DNA of 64,000 nt from Parabacteroides chongii (GTDB taxonomy: Bacteria > Bacteroidota > Bacteroidia > Bacteroidales > Tannerellaceae): NCBI RefSeq assembly GCF_029581355.1, contig NZ_CP120849.1, positions 2,326,501 through 2,390,500 on the forward strand, in the 5' to 3' direction. Shown here piece by piece: positions 8,686-16,800 of the stretch. Position numbers and translations under genes: made by a program. Under the pieces are notes generated by a model that did not search any database, had not been told where the DNA came from, and saw nothing but the letters and a program-made list of their open reading frames with translations. How positions within the stretch are numbered: the stretch's first letter is position 1; every line of letters starts with the position of its first letter.

Positions 8686-10338
8686 TTACCAGCCTGTCGG
8701 TTGGCTGATGTTCGGATTGGAAGTAACTTCTGCCTGAGGGAGAGGCCAGGAATCATTTTTGGGGAATGTACAGTTGCGTTCCTCGATAGTAACGAATGCA
8801 TTACTATTTGGATTCCATGCACCTTGGATAGGGCCGGACATTGTTTTAGCTCCGATATCCCAACGGCGGATGTCATCGTAACGTTTGCCTTCGAAACCTA
8901 ACTCTATACGACGTTCACGGCGATATAACTCACGAACTTTTTCTTGCGTATTATAAATCGTTTTGTCCATGTTGGGCATTCCGGCACGGTTACGGATCAT
9001 ATTGATGTATTTTTCTACCTCCGGATTTTGCCAATCTCCACTTTCAACCAGACATTCGACATACGTCAATAATACTTCTGCATAACGGTATAACATGAAG
9101 TCCAGACTACCGCGTCCACTGGCACGGTCTTGTTCGCTGGCAAACTTTTTCAACATATAACCGGAAGCCGGGGCTCCTGTTTTTGTGTAGTAATCACTAC
9201 TGTTCACATCGAACGGAGTGTAGGTGTAATTGGCAAAAGATGTGCTATCTCCGGGCATCATCACTGTAGCATGTAAGCGGGGATCACGTTGCTTGAAGAG
9301 CGGATTTTTTTCGTATTCAGTACGTTCGTTGGCCGGCAATGACTGGATTGTTTTTCCGTCTATTGTCTCAAATTCGTCAACGAATGATTTTAAAACACCG
9401 CAGGTTCCCTGCCCCCCTAAAGACATGCTGATACAACGGAACCAATATTGATTCAGACCGTTTGAGGTGAAAATGATACGCTCTTTATTCTGTTTTCCTA
9501 CATAGTTGAATAAATCACGATAGTTTTTCTCCGGAGCATTATCTGTAGATTCTGTATAATATAATTCAAATACACCTGAGTCGATCAGTTGTTTAGCGGC
9601 AGCCTTTGCAATATCGTATTGTTTGAATTGTAAATTCAGATCCATTTTCAAAGCAAGAGCCGATGATCGGGACATGCGGGCGCGGCGTCCTTCATCCCAA
9701 ATAAAAGGGCATACATTGTCATCGGTAATACTAATCACTGCGTCGAATTCTTTGTTCAAAAAGTCGAGACATTCCTGTACACTATTACGGGCTATAAAAT
9801 TTTCGTTTGGAGTTAACGACTTCTCAAGGATAGGTATACCGTCATGGCGACCGTACCATAAAAGTAATTGCATATGATACCAGGCACGCCATACACGAAC
9901 ATCCGCAATCATTCTTTCACGTTCATATTCCAGTGTGAAATAAGCATCACCGACATGCTCAAGAAAACGGTTGCAGCGACGAATATATTCGTAATATTTG
10001 TCCCATAGTTTACTTATATATCCTCCGGTTGTTGGGGTTGCGGAACCATTGGCGAGATTGACTACTTCCGTTTGAAAATTAGACCGGAAATATTGATTAT
10101 CCGTCATACCTTCCATATGAATCCATGCGACATTGGTGACAGTATTACTCGTAAAGTAAGATCCGTTCGGCCATGCTTTACACTGACCTAATGCACTCTC
10201 ACATTCGTTCATGGTTTTCCAAAATTCATCGTCTGTAACCCCTGTAGGATGATCTCTTGTCAGAAAATCAGAACAACTGCAAAATAGGAGTAACAACGAA
10301 GTAAATACCCATGTCGCTATTTTATTATTTATTTTCAT
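8686..10338 (-). CDS. SusD/RagB-family outer-membrane nutrient-binding lipoprotein
   Basis: This 550-residue protein has a lipoprotein signal ending LLLLFCSCSDF (Cys at about 22). Typical SusD features include the N-terminal DFLTRDHPTGVTDDEFWKT. A TPR-like helical core follows, with RVWRAWYHMQLLLWYGRHDGIPI. The C-terminal SusD signature is YRYAEVLLTYVECLVESGDW...INMIRNRAGMP, then REERRIELGFEGKRYDDIRRW (one residue differs at the start of that stretch). It forms the lid of the SusC transporter and binds the substrate at the cell surface. It is 25 nt downstream of the SusC gene and ends the sigma-FecR-SusC-SusD operon. No hydrolase follows, so the substrate cannot be guessed from neighbours. 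Confidence 0.95.
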   Translation of the reverse strand: MKINNKIATWVFTSLLLLFCSCSDFLTRDHPTGVTDDEFWKTMNECESALGQCKAWPNGSYFTSNTVTNVAWIHMEGMTDNQYFRSNFQTEVVNLANGSATPTTGGYISKLWDKYYEYIRRCNRFLEHVGDAYFTLEYERERMIADVRVWRAWYHMQLLLWYGRHDGIPILEKSLTPNENFIARNSVQECLDFLNKEFDAVISITDDNVCPFIWDEGRRARMSRSSALALKMDLNLQFKQYDIAKAAAKQLIDSGVFELYYTESTDNAPEKNYRDLFNYVGKQNKERIIFTSNGLNQYWFRCISMSLGGQGTCGVLKSFVDEFETIDGKTIQSLPANERTEYEKNPLFKQRDPRLHATVMMPGDSTSFANYTYTPFDVNSSDYYTKTGAPASGYMLKKFASEQDRASGRGSLDFMLYRYAEVLLTYVECLVESGDWQNPEVEKYINMIRNRAGMPNMDKTIYNTQEKVRELYRRERRIELGFEGKRYDDIRRWDIGAKTMSGPIQGAWNPNSNAFVTIEERNCTFPKNDSWPLPQAEVTSNPNISQPTGW

Positions 10339-10363
10339 GATCTTTTATTTATTAGGTTTATTA

Positions 10364-13300
10364 TTAGAAATTCAGACTAACTCCCATAGAATAGGTTTTA
10401 ACCAATGGATACGAACTTTTTTGGCCACGGCTCTCCGGGTCTACCAACTTCTCTTTCGCAAAAGTGAAAGGATTTTGGGCATTGACATATACACGAATGT
10501 TGGATATGCCAATTTTCTTTAATCCCATTTGATCGAACAAGTATCCTAGCTGAATATATTTTACGCGGCAGTAACTTGCATCGAAATGCCAGAAATCTGA
10601 ACGATGGTTATTATTTCCATAAGTAGAGTTCGGGGCAATACGGGGATAGCGGGCATCGGTATTATCCGGTGTCCAATAATCCGTTTGTACGGCAAGAGGT
10701 GTCTGTCCGTCGGAAGAAGTACTTAATCCGAATGAATATGGCTCTGAATAATAAGCATCTACACCGGAAACACCCTGAAATAAGACTTCTAATGACCACT
10801 TTTTATAGTTGAGTGTCAGGTTCGCGAAATAATTTAGTTTAGGTTGTTCGTCCCCACGAATGACACGGTCTTCAGTCGTTATTTTACCATCTTTGTTCGT
10901 ATCTATATAATGTATATCTCCCGGCTGTTGTCCGTCATAAATTATTACTCCTTCTTTAGGTATCCAATTACCATTGTCATCTTTGGTAAAGTCGCTTTCT
11001 TGTAATAATCCTGATGTCGGATAGACATAAAAACTATTTAGTGCGTGGCCAACGGTATTTATAGTATTACTATTGTCATAAGGACCTCCTAGCAGTTCTT
11101 CGATCTTGTTTTTATTTTGTGATAAGCCACCGTGAATGTTGAAACCGAAATCTTTAGTTAACTGTTTGTTGTAATTAAGATCTAATTCCCAACCACGGTT
11201 TCTTAATTGACCTGAGTTCATCGGTACTTTTTCAATACCTCCGATATATGAAATGGGCGGTTCAATGATCAGGTCTGTTGTGATCTTATTATAATAATCG
11301 AATGTCAGACTGAGATCTTTCAATATTCGTATATCAGCTCCTACATTCAGCATATTCACTTTTTCCCATGTAATATCCGGGTTTCCATAAGTCGTTTCAT
11401 TTCCGTTTGACGAATTTATCAATGCCTGGTATTTGTATAAACCGATATTTTCATTACCCAATAAACCGTAGGAAGCTCTCAGCTTAAACTCATTCAACCA
11501 TTTGGCTTTTTTCATAAATTTCTCTTCGTGTACATTCCATCCTGCAGCCACGGAAGGGAATATTCCGAATTTGTTGCCTGGACCGAAACGGGAAGAGCCA
11601 TCGCGACGAACAGTTCCTTCCAGCAGAAACCTTCGGTCGAATGTATAATTAGCTTTGGCAAATACAGACACCATAGACCATTGGTCCCAGTCTCCGTCAT
11701 TTGTTAATTCCTGATTGTATCCGCCTATGGCAAATAAGCGGTGTTTGTTTTTTTCTAATGTATATTCAGCTGTAGCACCTATATAATAATAACTGGAACG
11801 ATCTTTACTGGCAGAATTGATAGAACTCCAGGTTTCCAGTAAAGCTCCGGAAGTATAATCGAAGAAGTTGTAAGCTGCCCGTTGGCGGTTGGTGGCACCA
11901 CTACTTACGCGATATGAATATTGTCCTTTTAAAACTAAATTAGGGATGACTTCCCAGCGTGGAGCAATATTGATGCTGACATTATCTTCAAGAGCTTTGA
12001 ATTCTCCACCACGGTCTATTAATGCTGCCGGGTTACGCTGTTCCGGGCGGTTTCCGTAGAAAACGATATCGCTTCCTTCTTTCATTGGATAACGAGCTAC
12101 CGTATTGGGAGGCGTTCCATACATGTATCCGATAATGGAAGATGTATAATTTCCGTCCCGGTACATCGGCTCCTGTCGGTTAGTACGATATGAGTTGAAG
12201 TCCATGTTGACAGACAGGTTATCGAGTAGGCTGACGGATGTATTGGCACGTATATTGATACGGTCGGATTTTGCTTTTTCAATTAAACCTTCATTTTGCA
12301 GGTAATTGGCAGTTAAAGCGAAACGTGCCAGGTTACTACCTCCTGATACAGATACGGAATGGCTTTGTACGGAACCGTCTTTAAATAGAAAATCGGCCCA
12401 GTCTACATTCGGATATTTAACAGGATCTACACCTTTGCGGGTATTATCGATATCCTCCTGTGAATAAATAGGATCGCCTCCGATATTGATATTGGCTGCA
12501 TTCAACATTTCCATGTATCCGGCTCCGTCGATGAATTCAGGTAAATAAGTGGCTTTCTGAATACCGAAATAGCCGTTATAGGAAACATTTACCTTACCGG
12601 GAGTACCACGTTTTGTTTTTACTACGATTACCCCATTTGCAGCACGTGCTCCGTAGATGGCTGCCGCCGCCGCGTCCTTTAAAACGGTGACGCTTTCGAT
12701 CGTATTAGGGTCCAGATTATTCATATCCATGGGGATACCATCTACCAACACCAACGGATCACTGTCTGAAGTCAAAGAAGATATACCGCGAATTTTAATG
12801 GTTGCCGCATCGGCGCCCGGCAGACCTGAACTTTGTGTAACACTCAAACCTGTAATGCCTCCTTGTAATGACTGAGAAAGTGAGGTGATCGGCTTTGTCG
12901 ACAGGTTTTTATCAATATCCAGGGATGCAACGGATGAAATGGTATTTAATTTCTTTTCTTCTGAGAAACCGGTAACGACAATTTCATCTAATGTTTCAAC
13001 ATCTTCACTTAAAGAGACACTCAGGTTACTGATTGCACGTGATACAACATATTCATATTCTTTAAATCCTAAGAAATTGAAGATAAGTACATCTCCTCGT
13101 TTCGCTTTGACGGAGAAATATCCATTCTGGTCACTGATCGTTCCCAGTTTAGTGCCTTTGATGGAAATATTAACGCCTGCCAAAGGGAAAGGTGGTTCTG
13201 AATTTTCCAATACCTGACCTTGGATTGTCCAGGATCTGTCATCTGCCTGACTGGCGATGGCCGATTGCATTTCTTCTTTCGTTTTTTTTGCAATAGCAAT

Positions 13301-13645
13301 GTAATTGTCGATCTGCTTGAATGTGTAACCGTCACCAAGTACAGCCAATAATGCTTCTTTTATGTCAGAAGTTTTGATGTTTACGGACACACTTTTACTT
13401 GTGGCTAATTCAGCAGTACTGTAAGCAATCTTGATTCCGGATTGTTCCGAGATTGCATCCAGAATTTGTTCCATCCTTGCATTTTTGAAAGATAGATTCA
13501 AGGTGTAATTTTGTATAAAAACGGATTCAAATGCGAAAGCATTGAATGAAACTGCTAACAGGAAGCAGTTAAGTAAAATAATAAACAATGATCGTTTTAA
13601 GACTTTTTGTGCCAGACAAATGTCTTCCGATGCTTTTTTTTCCAT
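10364..13645 (-). CDS. SusC-type TonB-dependent receptor with N-terminal STN signalling domain
   Basis: This is a full-length 1093-residue receptor. After a hydrophobic export signal (about 17-38) comes an STN domain (about 48-115: LNLSFKNARMEQILDAISEQSGIKI, ending YTFKQIDNYIAIAKK), which contacts a FecR-type anti-sigma in the periplasm. A carboxypeptidase-D-like domain follows (about 143-220). The TonB plug is at about 230-345 (EIVVTGFSEEKKLNTISSVASL; DAAAAAIYGARAANGVIVVKT). A 22-strand barrel runs to the last residues, SMGVSLNF. The STN domain together with the FecR and ECF genes directly upstream makes this a substrate-sensing transducer as well as a transporter. The gene is intact. Confidence 0.96.
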   Translation of the reverse strand: MEKKASEDICLAQKVLKRSLFIILLNCFLLAVSFNAFAFESVFIQNYTLNLSFKNARMEQILDAISEQSGIKIAYSTAELATSKSVSVNIKTSDIKEALLAVLGDGYTFKQIDNYIAIAKKTKEEMQSAIASQADDRSWTIQGQVLENSEPPFPLAGVNISIKGTKLGTISDQNGYFSVKAKRGDVLIFNFLGFKEYEYVVSRAISNLSVSLSEDVETLDEIVVTGFSEEKKLNTISSVASLDIDKNLSTKPITSLSQSLQGGITGLSVTQSSGLPGADAATIKIRGISSLTSDSDPLVLVDGIPMDMNNLDPNTIESVTVLKDAAAAAIYGARAANGVIVVKTKRGTPGKVNVSYNGYFGIQKATYLPEFIDGAGYMEMLNAANINIGGDPIYSQEDIDNTRKGVDPVKYPNVDWADFLFKDGSVQSHSVSVSGGSNLARFALTANYLQNEGLIEKAKSDRINIRANTSVSLLDNLSVNMDFNSYRTNRQEPMYRDGNYTSSIIGYMYGTPPNTVARYPMKEGSDIVFYGNRPEQRNPAALIDRGGEFKALEDNVSINIAPRWEVIPNLVLKGQYSYRVSSGATNRQRAAYNFFDYTSGALLETWSSINSASKDRSSYYYIGATAEYTLEKNKHRLFAIGGYNQELTNDGDWDQWSMVSVFAKANYTFDRRFLLEGTVRRDGSSRFGPGNKFGIFPSVAAGWNVHEEKFMKKAKWLNEFKLRASYGLLGNENIGLYKYQALINSSNGNETTYGNPDITWEKVNMLNVGADIRILKDLSLTFDYYNKITTDLIIEPPISYIGGIEKVPMNSGQLRNRGWELDLNYNKQLTKDFGFNIHGGLSQNKNKIEELLGGPYDNSNTINTVGHALNSFYVYPTSGLLQESDFTKDDNGNWIPKEGVIIYDGQQPGDIHYIDTNKDGKITTEDRVIRGDEQPKLNYFANLTLNYKKWSLEVLFQGVSGVDAYYSEPYSFGLSTSSDGQTPLAVQTDYWTPDNTDARYPRIAPNSTYGNNNHRSDFWHFDASYCRVKYIQLGYLFDQMGLKKIGISNIRVYVNAQNPFTFAKEKLVDPESRGQKSSYPLVKTYSMGVSLNF

Positions 13646-13749
13646 AAATTTGTAATTAACAGGTTACAACTAAAAATGATTTTTGTTTTTTGATCTGTTG
13701 CGGAGGTAGTATCTGATCCATACTGCCTCTGTTGATTTTCATGGTACTA

Positions 13750-14922
13750 TTACTTCATTTTCTCTTCCTCCTTTATCCTTTTAATGTTAATAATGTGGCC
13801 TATTCTCTCAAGTTTGACCGTAGAAGTATAGCTGATCACTTCCAGTAATTGGTCAAGATTCGTATTTCTATCAGCAGTAAGCGAGTAACGGTTGTTTTTC
13901 AGACTTTCATCTTCATACCGGACGGAAAAGTCATACCAACGCTGGAGCTTTCTGACAATTTCTTCCAATGTTGTATCTTTAAATATATATTCTCCGTTCA
14001 TCCATGATGTAAAAAGCTCTGTATTTACTATTTGAGTAGAAGTCTGTGCATTTCTTTTATCGTATGTGAATTGTTCAGACGGAGTGATTGTTTCTGTTTT
14101 ATTTTTATCAGTTTTTACAGCGACGGAACCTTCTATCAGAGTTGTCGTAAAAGTGTTGTCGGACGAATAGCAGGATACGTTGAAAGAGGTACCCAGTACT
14201 CTTACATCCATTCCATTTGCATGTACGATAAATGGTTTTTCTTTGTTGGGAGCAACGTGAAAATAAGCTTCTCCGATGAGAGTCACTTCTCTTTTGTCAC
14301 CAGAAAATCGCACTGGGTAAGTTAGTTCAGTTTCGGAATTTAACCATATGCGAGTGCCGTCTGCCAACAATAACTGATATGTTTTCCCTTTTGGAATAAC
14401 CAAATGATTATTTTTTGTAGTAATTATCCCTGTATCCTTCTGCGATTCGTAGACCAGTTCGTTTTTAGCATCGTTTTTAATCACTACATGTTTTTCTTCC
14501 ATCGAGAATGATTCTTCCGTTAGAGCTATTTTTTCTCCATTTTCTAAAAGTAGGGTCGGTTGGTCGAATTCTTCCATATTTACTTCGCTGATGGCTGGTG
14601 TCTGGGGATGATTGGTAAAAAACAGCAAACCGATTGATACAACAACTGCAACCATTGCTGCATAGCGGATCAATACAGGGATATTAAATACTTTCTTTTT
14701 ATTGATCGTTTGTGTCCGGACTTGTTGCCAGGCTTGATCTGTATTGAATATTTTTTCTTTTGGAGTATAAGAACATCTTTTGTATAAGTGTTTTATTTTT
14801 TCATATTCTGCTTTATTTTCATCAGAGGCATTCAGCCAATCTGTGAAGATACGGCGTTCTTCTTCCGTGGCCTCATCAGCCAGGGACGATAGAATTATTT
14901 GATATATTTTTTCAGATGTCAT
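13750..14922 (-). CDS. FecR-family anti-sigma factor
   Basis: This 390-residue inner-membrane protein has a cytoplasmic N-terminal domain (about 1-80; LADEATEEERRIFTDWLNASDENKAEYEKIKHL with one break). A transmembrane helix lies at about 85-105 (IRYAAMVAVVVSIGLLFF). A periplasmic FecR domain covers about 165-260 (GKTYQLLLADGTRIWLNS, LTYPVRFSGDKREVTLIGEAYF, RVLGTSFNVSCY). The C-terminal domain (about 315-385; LEEIVRKLQRWYDFSVRY) is of the type that contacts an STN domain. It should hold the ECF sigma inactive until the STN-SusC receptor binds ligand. It lies 53 nt after the sigma gene and about 105 nt before the receptor gene. Confidence 0.95.
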   Translation of the reverse strand: MTSEKIYQIILSSLADEATEEERRIFTDWLNASDENKAEYEKIKHLYKRCSYTPKEKIFNTDQAWQQVRTQTINKKKVFNIPVLIRYAAMVAVVVSIGLLFFTNHPQTPAISEVNMEEFDQPTLLLENGEKIALTEESFSMEEKHVVIKNDAKNELVYESQKDTGIITTKNNHLVIPKGKTYQLLLADGTRIWLNSETELTYPVRFSGDKREVTLIGEAYFHVAPNKEKPFIVHANGMDVRVLGTSFNVSCYSSDNTFTTTLIEGSVAVKTDKNKTETITPSEQFTYDKRNAQTSTQIVNTELFTSWMNGEYIFKDTTLEEIVRKLQRWYDFSVRYEDESLKNNRYSLTADRNTNLDQLLEVISYTSTVKLERIGHIINIKRIKEEEKMK

Positions 14923-14975
14923 TTTCTTCCTTTTTATATATTTACAATCGGGAAAGAAAAAATGGGTAGGTAAAA

Positions 14976-15497
14976 TCAGAAAAAAATCAGAAAAAATAAA
15001 AATGACAGGTGTTTCAACTCTTCGCGCATGATCCGGAAAGCTTCTCCTATATGATATTTAACCGTATTTATCGATATGTTCGAAACTTCTGCAATTTCTT
15101 TATATCGCAAACCAGTGACGCATTTCAGTAGAAATATCTCACGGCATTTGTCTGGCAGTTTCAGCAAAGCCTGCTGTACTTCTTTTTGATAGATGAAATC
15201 ATCTTCTTCACTGAATTGTTCTTTCCACTCTTCTGTTAGAGTAGCCAAAAAGTCCTCTTTAACGATTTCAGCTTTGTAATAATTGATACAACTGTTTTTT
15301 ATCGAACGGTAGGCGTACGGCAGGAATGTTTCAACGGTGACGGATAGATTCCTTTTTTCCCAAATGGAGATGAAAAATGTCTGAACAATATCTTCCCGTA
15401 TCTGAGAATCAATAATATATTTGCCTGCGTAATTACACAAGTGAGAATAATATTCCCGGAATAATTTTTCGAAAATCTGTTCGTCCGATTTTAACAT
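14976..15497 (-). CDS. ECF-type sigma factor (FecI/SusC-linked)
   Basis: This 173-residue protein has sigma region 2 at about 10-75 (REDIVQTFFISIWEKR) and region 4 at about 110-165. The region 4 helix-turn-helix reads LRYKEIAEVSNISINTVKYHIGEAFRIMREEL. It is the first gene of the minus-strand operon sigma-FecR-SusC-SusD and is expected to direct transcription of its own operon or of SusC/SusD when the receptor senses substrate. The C-terminus is unusually hydrophobic (LSFLFFLIFF), which is odd for a cytoplasmic sigma factor, but the frame looks intact. Confidence 0.93.
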   Translation of the reverse strand: MLKSDEQIFEKLFREYYSHLCNYAGKYIIDSQIREDIVQTFFISIWEKRNLSVTVETFLPYAYRSIKNSCINYYKAEIVKEDFLATLTEEWKEQFSEEDDFIYQKEVQQALLKLPDKCREIFLLKCVTGLRYKEIAEVSNISINTVKYHIGEAFRIMREELKHLSFLFFLIFF

Positions 15498-15550
15498 AGG
15501 AGGTTATTTGTTCCCGGATAATAGTTATTGAATATATTTGTTTTTATATT

Positions 15551-15583
15551 AGTTCTATAAGAACTACAGCTCAGCAAATGCAA
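15551..15583. promoter_or_regulatory. Operator-like palindrome AGTTCT-ATA-AGAACT plus ATGCAAATA
   Basis: Perfect 6-bp arms (15551-15556 and 15560-15565) are followed, after an 11-nt insert relative to the second copy, by ATGCAAATA. It lies about 55 bp upstream of the ECF sigma start codon at 15497. Confidence 0.45.
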
Positions 15584-15754
15584 ATATAGTCTATTTTTGA
15601 AATAATAGGTTAAATGAGATGAAATAATACCATTATATTCCATTTGTTACGTTAAACTATGTATGTAAACATGAGATTATATTTGGAATAATCTTTCCTG
15701 ATATCCGGATATATAACTGATTATCAATAGTTATGTATTTATAAAAAAAACATG

Positions 15755-15788
15755 AGTTCTTATAGGACTAATGCAAATAGATTTGCAT
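15755..15788. promoter_or_regulatory. Second operator-like element AGTTCT-TAT-AGGACT plus palindrome ATGCAAAT-AG-ATTTGCAT
   Basis: This is a near-copy of the element at 15551 (one arm mismatch), directly followed by ATGCAAATA. Here that sequence is the left arm of a perfect 8-bp inverted repeat (15771-15778 and 15781-15788). It lies about 130 bp upstream of the transaldolase gene. Confidence 0.45.
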
Positions 15789-15916
15789 GAAAGTGTCTTT
15801 TATATCTGCAGTGAATACGAGTATACTCCTTTTTTATTGACAAATAAACTGCCTGAAAATAAACTATATCATAGAGGATATGTTATTCTAATAGAGACAT
15901 TAAAAAGACATAAGAT

Positions 15917-16573
15917 ATGAAATTTTTTATTGACACGGCGAACCTGGATCAGATTCGGGAAGCGAATGATTTGGGTGTATTGGATGGTGTGACGACCAAT
16001 CCGTCCCTGATGGCTAAAGAGGGGATAAAGGGGGTAGAAAACCAGCGGGCACATTATCTGAAGATCTGCGAGATCGTGGATGGGGATGTGAGCGCTGAAG
16101 TGATATCGACCGATTTTGAAGGGATGATCAAAGAAGGCAAAGAACTTGCAGCTTTGAATCCGCATATTGTGGTGAAAGTACCTTGCATAGAAGCAGGGAT
16201 CAAGGCGATCAAACATTTTTCCGACGAGGGAATCCGCACTAATTGTACATTGGTCTTTTCCCGTGGGCAGGCTCTTTTGGCTGCAAAGGCCGGAGCTACT
16301 TATGTTTCACCGTTCGTAGGACGTTTGGATGATATATCGAGTGACGGTATCGAACTGGTGAAAGGTATTGTCGACATGTTTTCATATTATGCATACGAAA
16401 CTCAGGTTCTTGCTGCTTCCATCCGTAGTACACAGCATATTATCCAGTGTATCGAGGCAGGAGCCGATGTAGCAACCTGCCCGTTGTCAGCAATCAAAGG
16501 TTTGTTGAAACACCCGCTTACCGATAGCGGTCTGGCTACTTTCCTGGCTGATTATAAGAAAGTGAACGGATAA
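15917..16573 (+). CDS. tal: Transaldolase (small, FSA/TalC-like subfamily)
   Basis: This 218-residue class I aldolase has [13 protein letters not shown] (Asp at residue 6), [13 protein letters not shown], the Schiff-base lysine in VVKVPC and [32 protein letters not shown] (with breaks). The residue in SPFVGR is Phe. In fructose-6-phosphate aldolases the equivalent position is Tyr (YVAPYVNR), so genuine transaldolase activity in the non-oxidative pentose phosphate pathway is favoured. It would transfer dihydroxyacetone units between sedoheptulose-7-phosphate and glyceraldehyde-3-phosphate. It is cytoplasmic and stands alone as a monocistron. Confidence 0.93.
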   Translation: MKFFIDTANLDQIREANDLGVLDGVTTNPSLMAKEGIKGVENQRAHYLKICEIVDGDVSAEVISTDFEGMIKEGKELAALNPHIVVKVPCIEAGIKAIKHFSDEGIRTNCTLVFSRGQALLAAKAGATYVSPFVGRLDDISSDGIELVKGIVDMFSYYAYETQVLAASIRSTQHIIQCIEAGADVATCPLSAIKGLLKHPLTDSGLATFLADYKKVNG

Positions 16574-16606
16574 TAGGGAGGATGTTTTTTCAATATTCCC
16601 TAAAAA

Positions 16607-16672
16607 CTCGTTTAAAACGGACTTTAGCTTCGTTTAAAATGAATTTTAGCTCGTTTAAAACGAGATTTAGGC
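16607..16672. repeat. 22-bp-period tandem repeat with core CGTTTAAAA (three units)
   Basis: CGTTTAAAA starts at 16609, 16631 and 16652, spaced 22 and 21 bp. The unit is roughly C(T)TCGTTTAAAAYGRNNTTTAG. Each core contains the palindrome TTTAAA, and the first and third extend to CGTTTAAAACG. The array lies between the transaldolase stop and the 3' end of the MacB permease gene. Confidence 0.65.
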
Positions 16673-16711
16673 ACTCTGATTGGTGGTGTTGCGTAAGTTG
16701 TTTACAATTAG

Positions 16712-16797
16712 ATTGTTGTGGATTTGCGGCGTGGGCTGCGCGTAGCCGGTGATCAGAACATCGACCTGCGTGCCGGAATTTATTTCGTACGCATCAG
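16712..16797 (+). pseudogene. Possible remnant of a type IX secretion C-terminal sorting domain
   Basis: In one plus-strand frame the sequence reads VVDLRRGLRVAGDQNIDLRAGIYFVRIS. The end (DLxAGIYFVRI) is the hallmark of T9SS type-A C-terminal signals, which end large secreted proteins. A stop codon lies just upstream in frame, and the frame runs on into the antisense of the permease gene. It therefore looks like a decayed tail of a lost gene rather than a live one. It is short, so this is tentative. Confidence 0.35.
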
Positions 16798-16800
16798 TAC

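Larger units (their letters stand above)
15498..15916. other. Divergent regulatory region between the ECF sigma and transaldolase genes
   Basis: No coding sequence is supported in these 419 bp. The region is AT-rich and holds two related palindromic elements, each followed by ATGCAAATA (15551-15583 and 15755-15788), described separately. I see no perfect TAnnTTTG box correctly placed for either gene. Confidence 0.6.

Noticed and set aside
7626..8876. 416-residue minus-strand open frame
   Set aside because: It lies opposite the LVIVD-repeat lipoprotein and the SusD end; its translation is rich in His, Arg and Ile with no domain. It is a shadow of the real genes.
9119..9136. TGGCAC-GGTCT-TGTT, a sigma54-like match
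   Set aside because: It lies inside the SusD coding region on the opposite strand, with no gene start downstream and no upstream element.
15917..16573. Fructose-6-phosphate aldolase
   Set aside because: The active-site Tyr typical of those aldolases is Phe here (SPFVGR), which fits transaldolase better.
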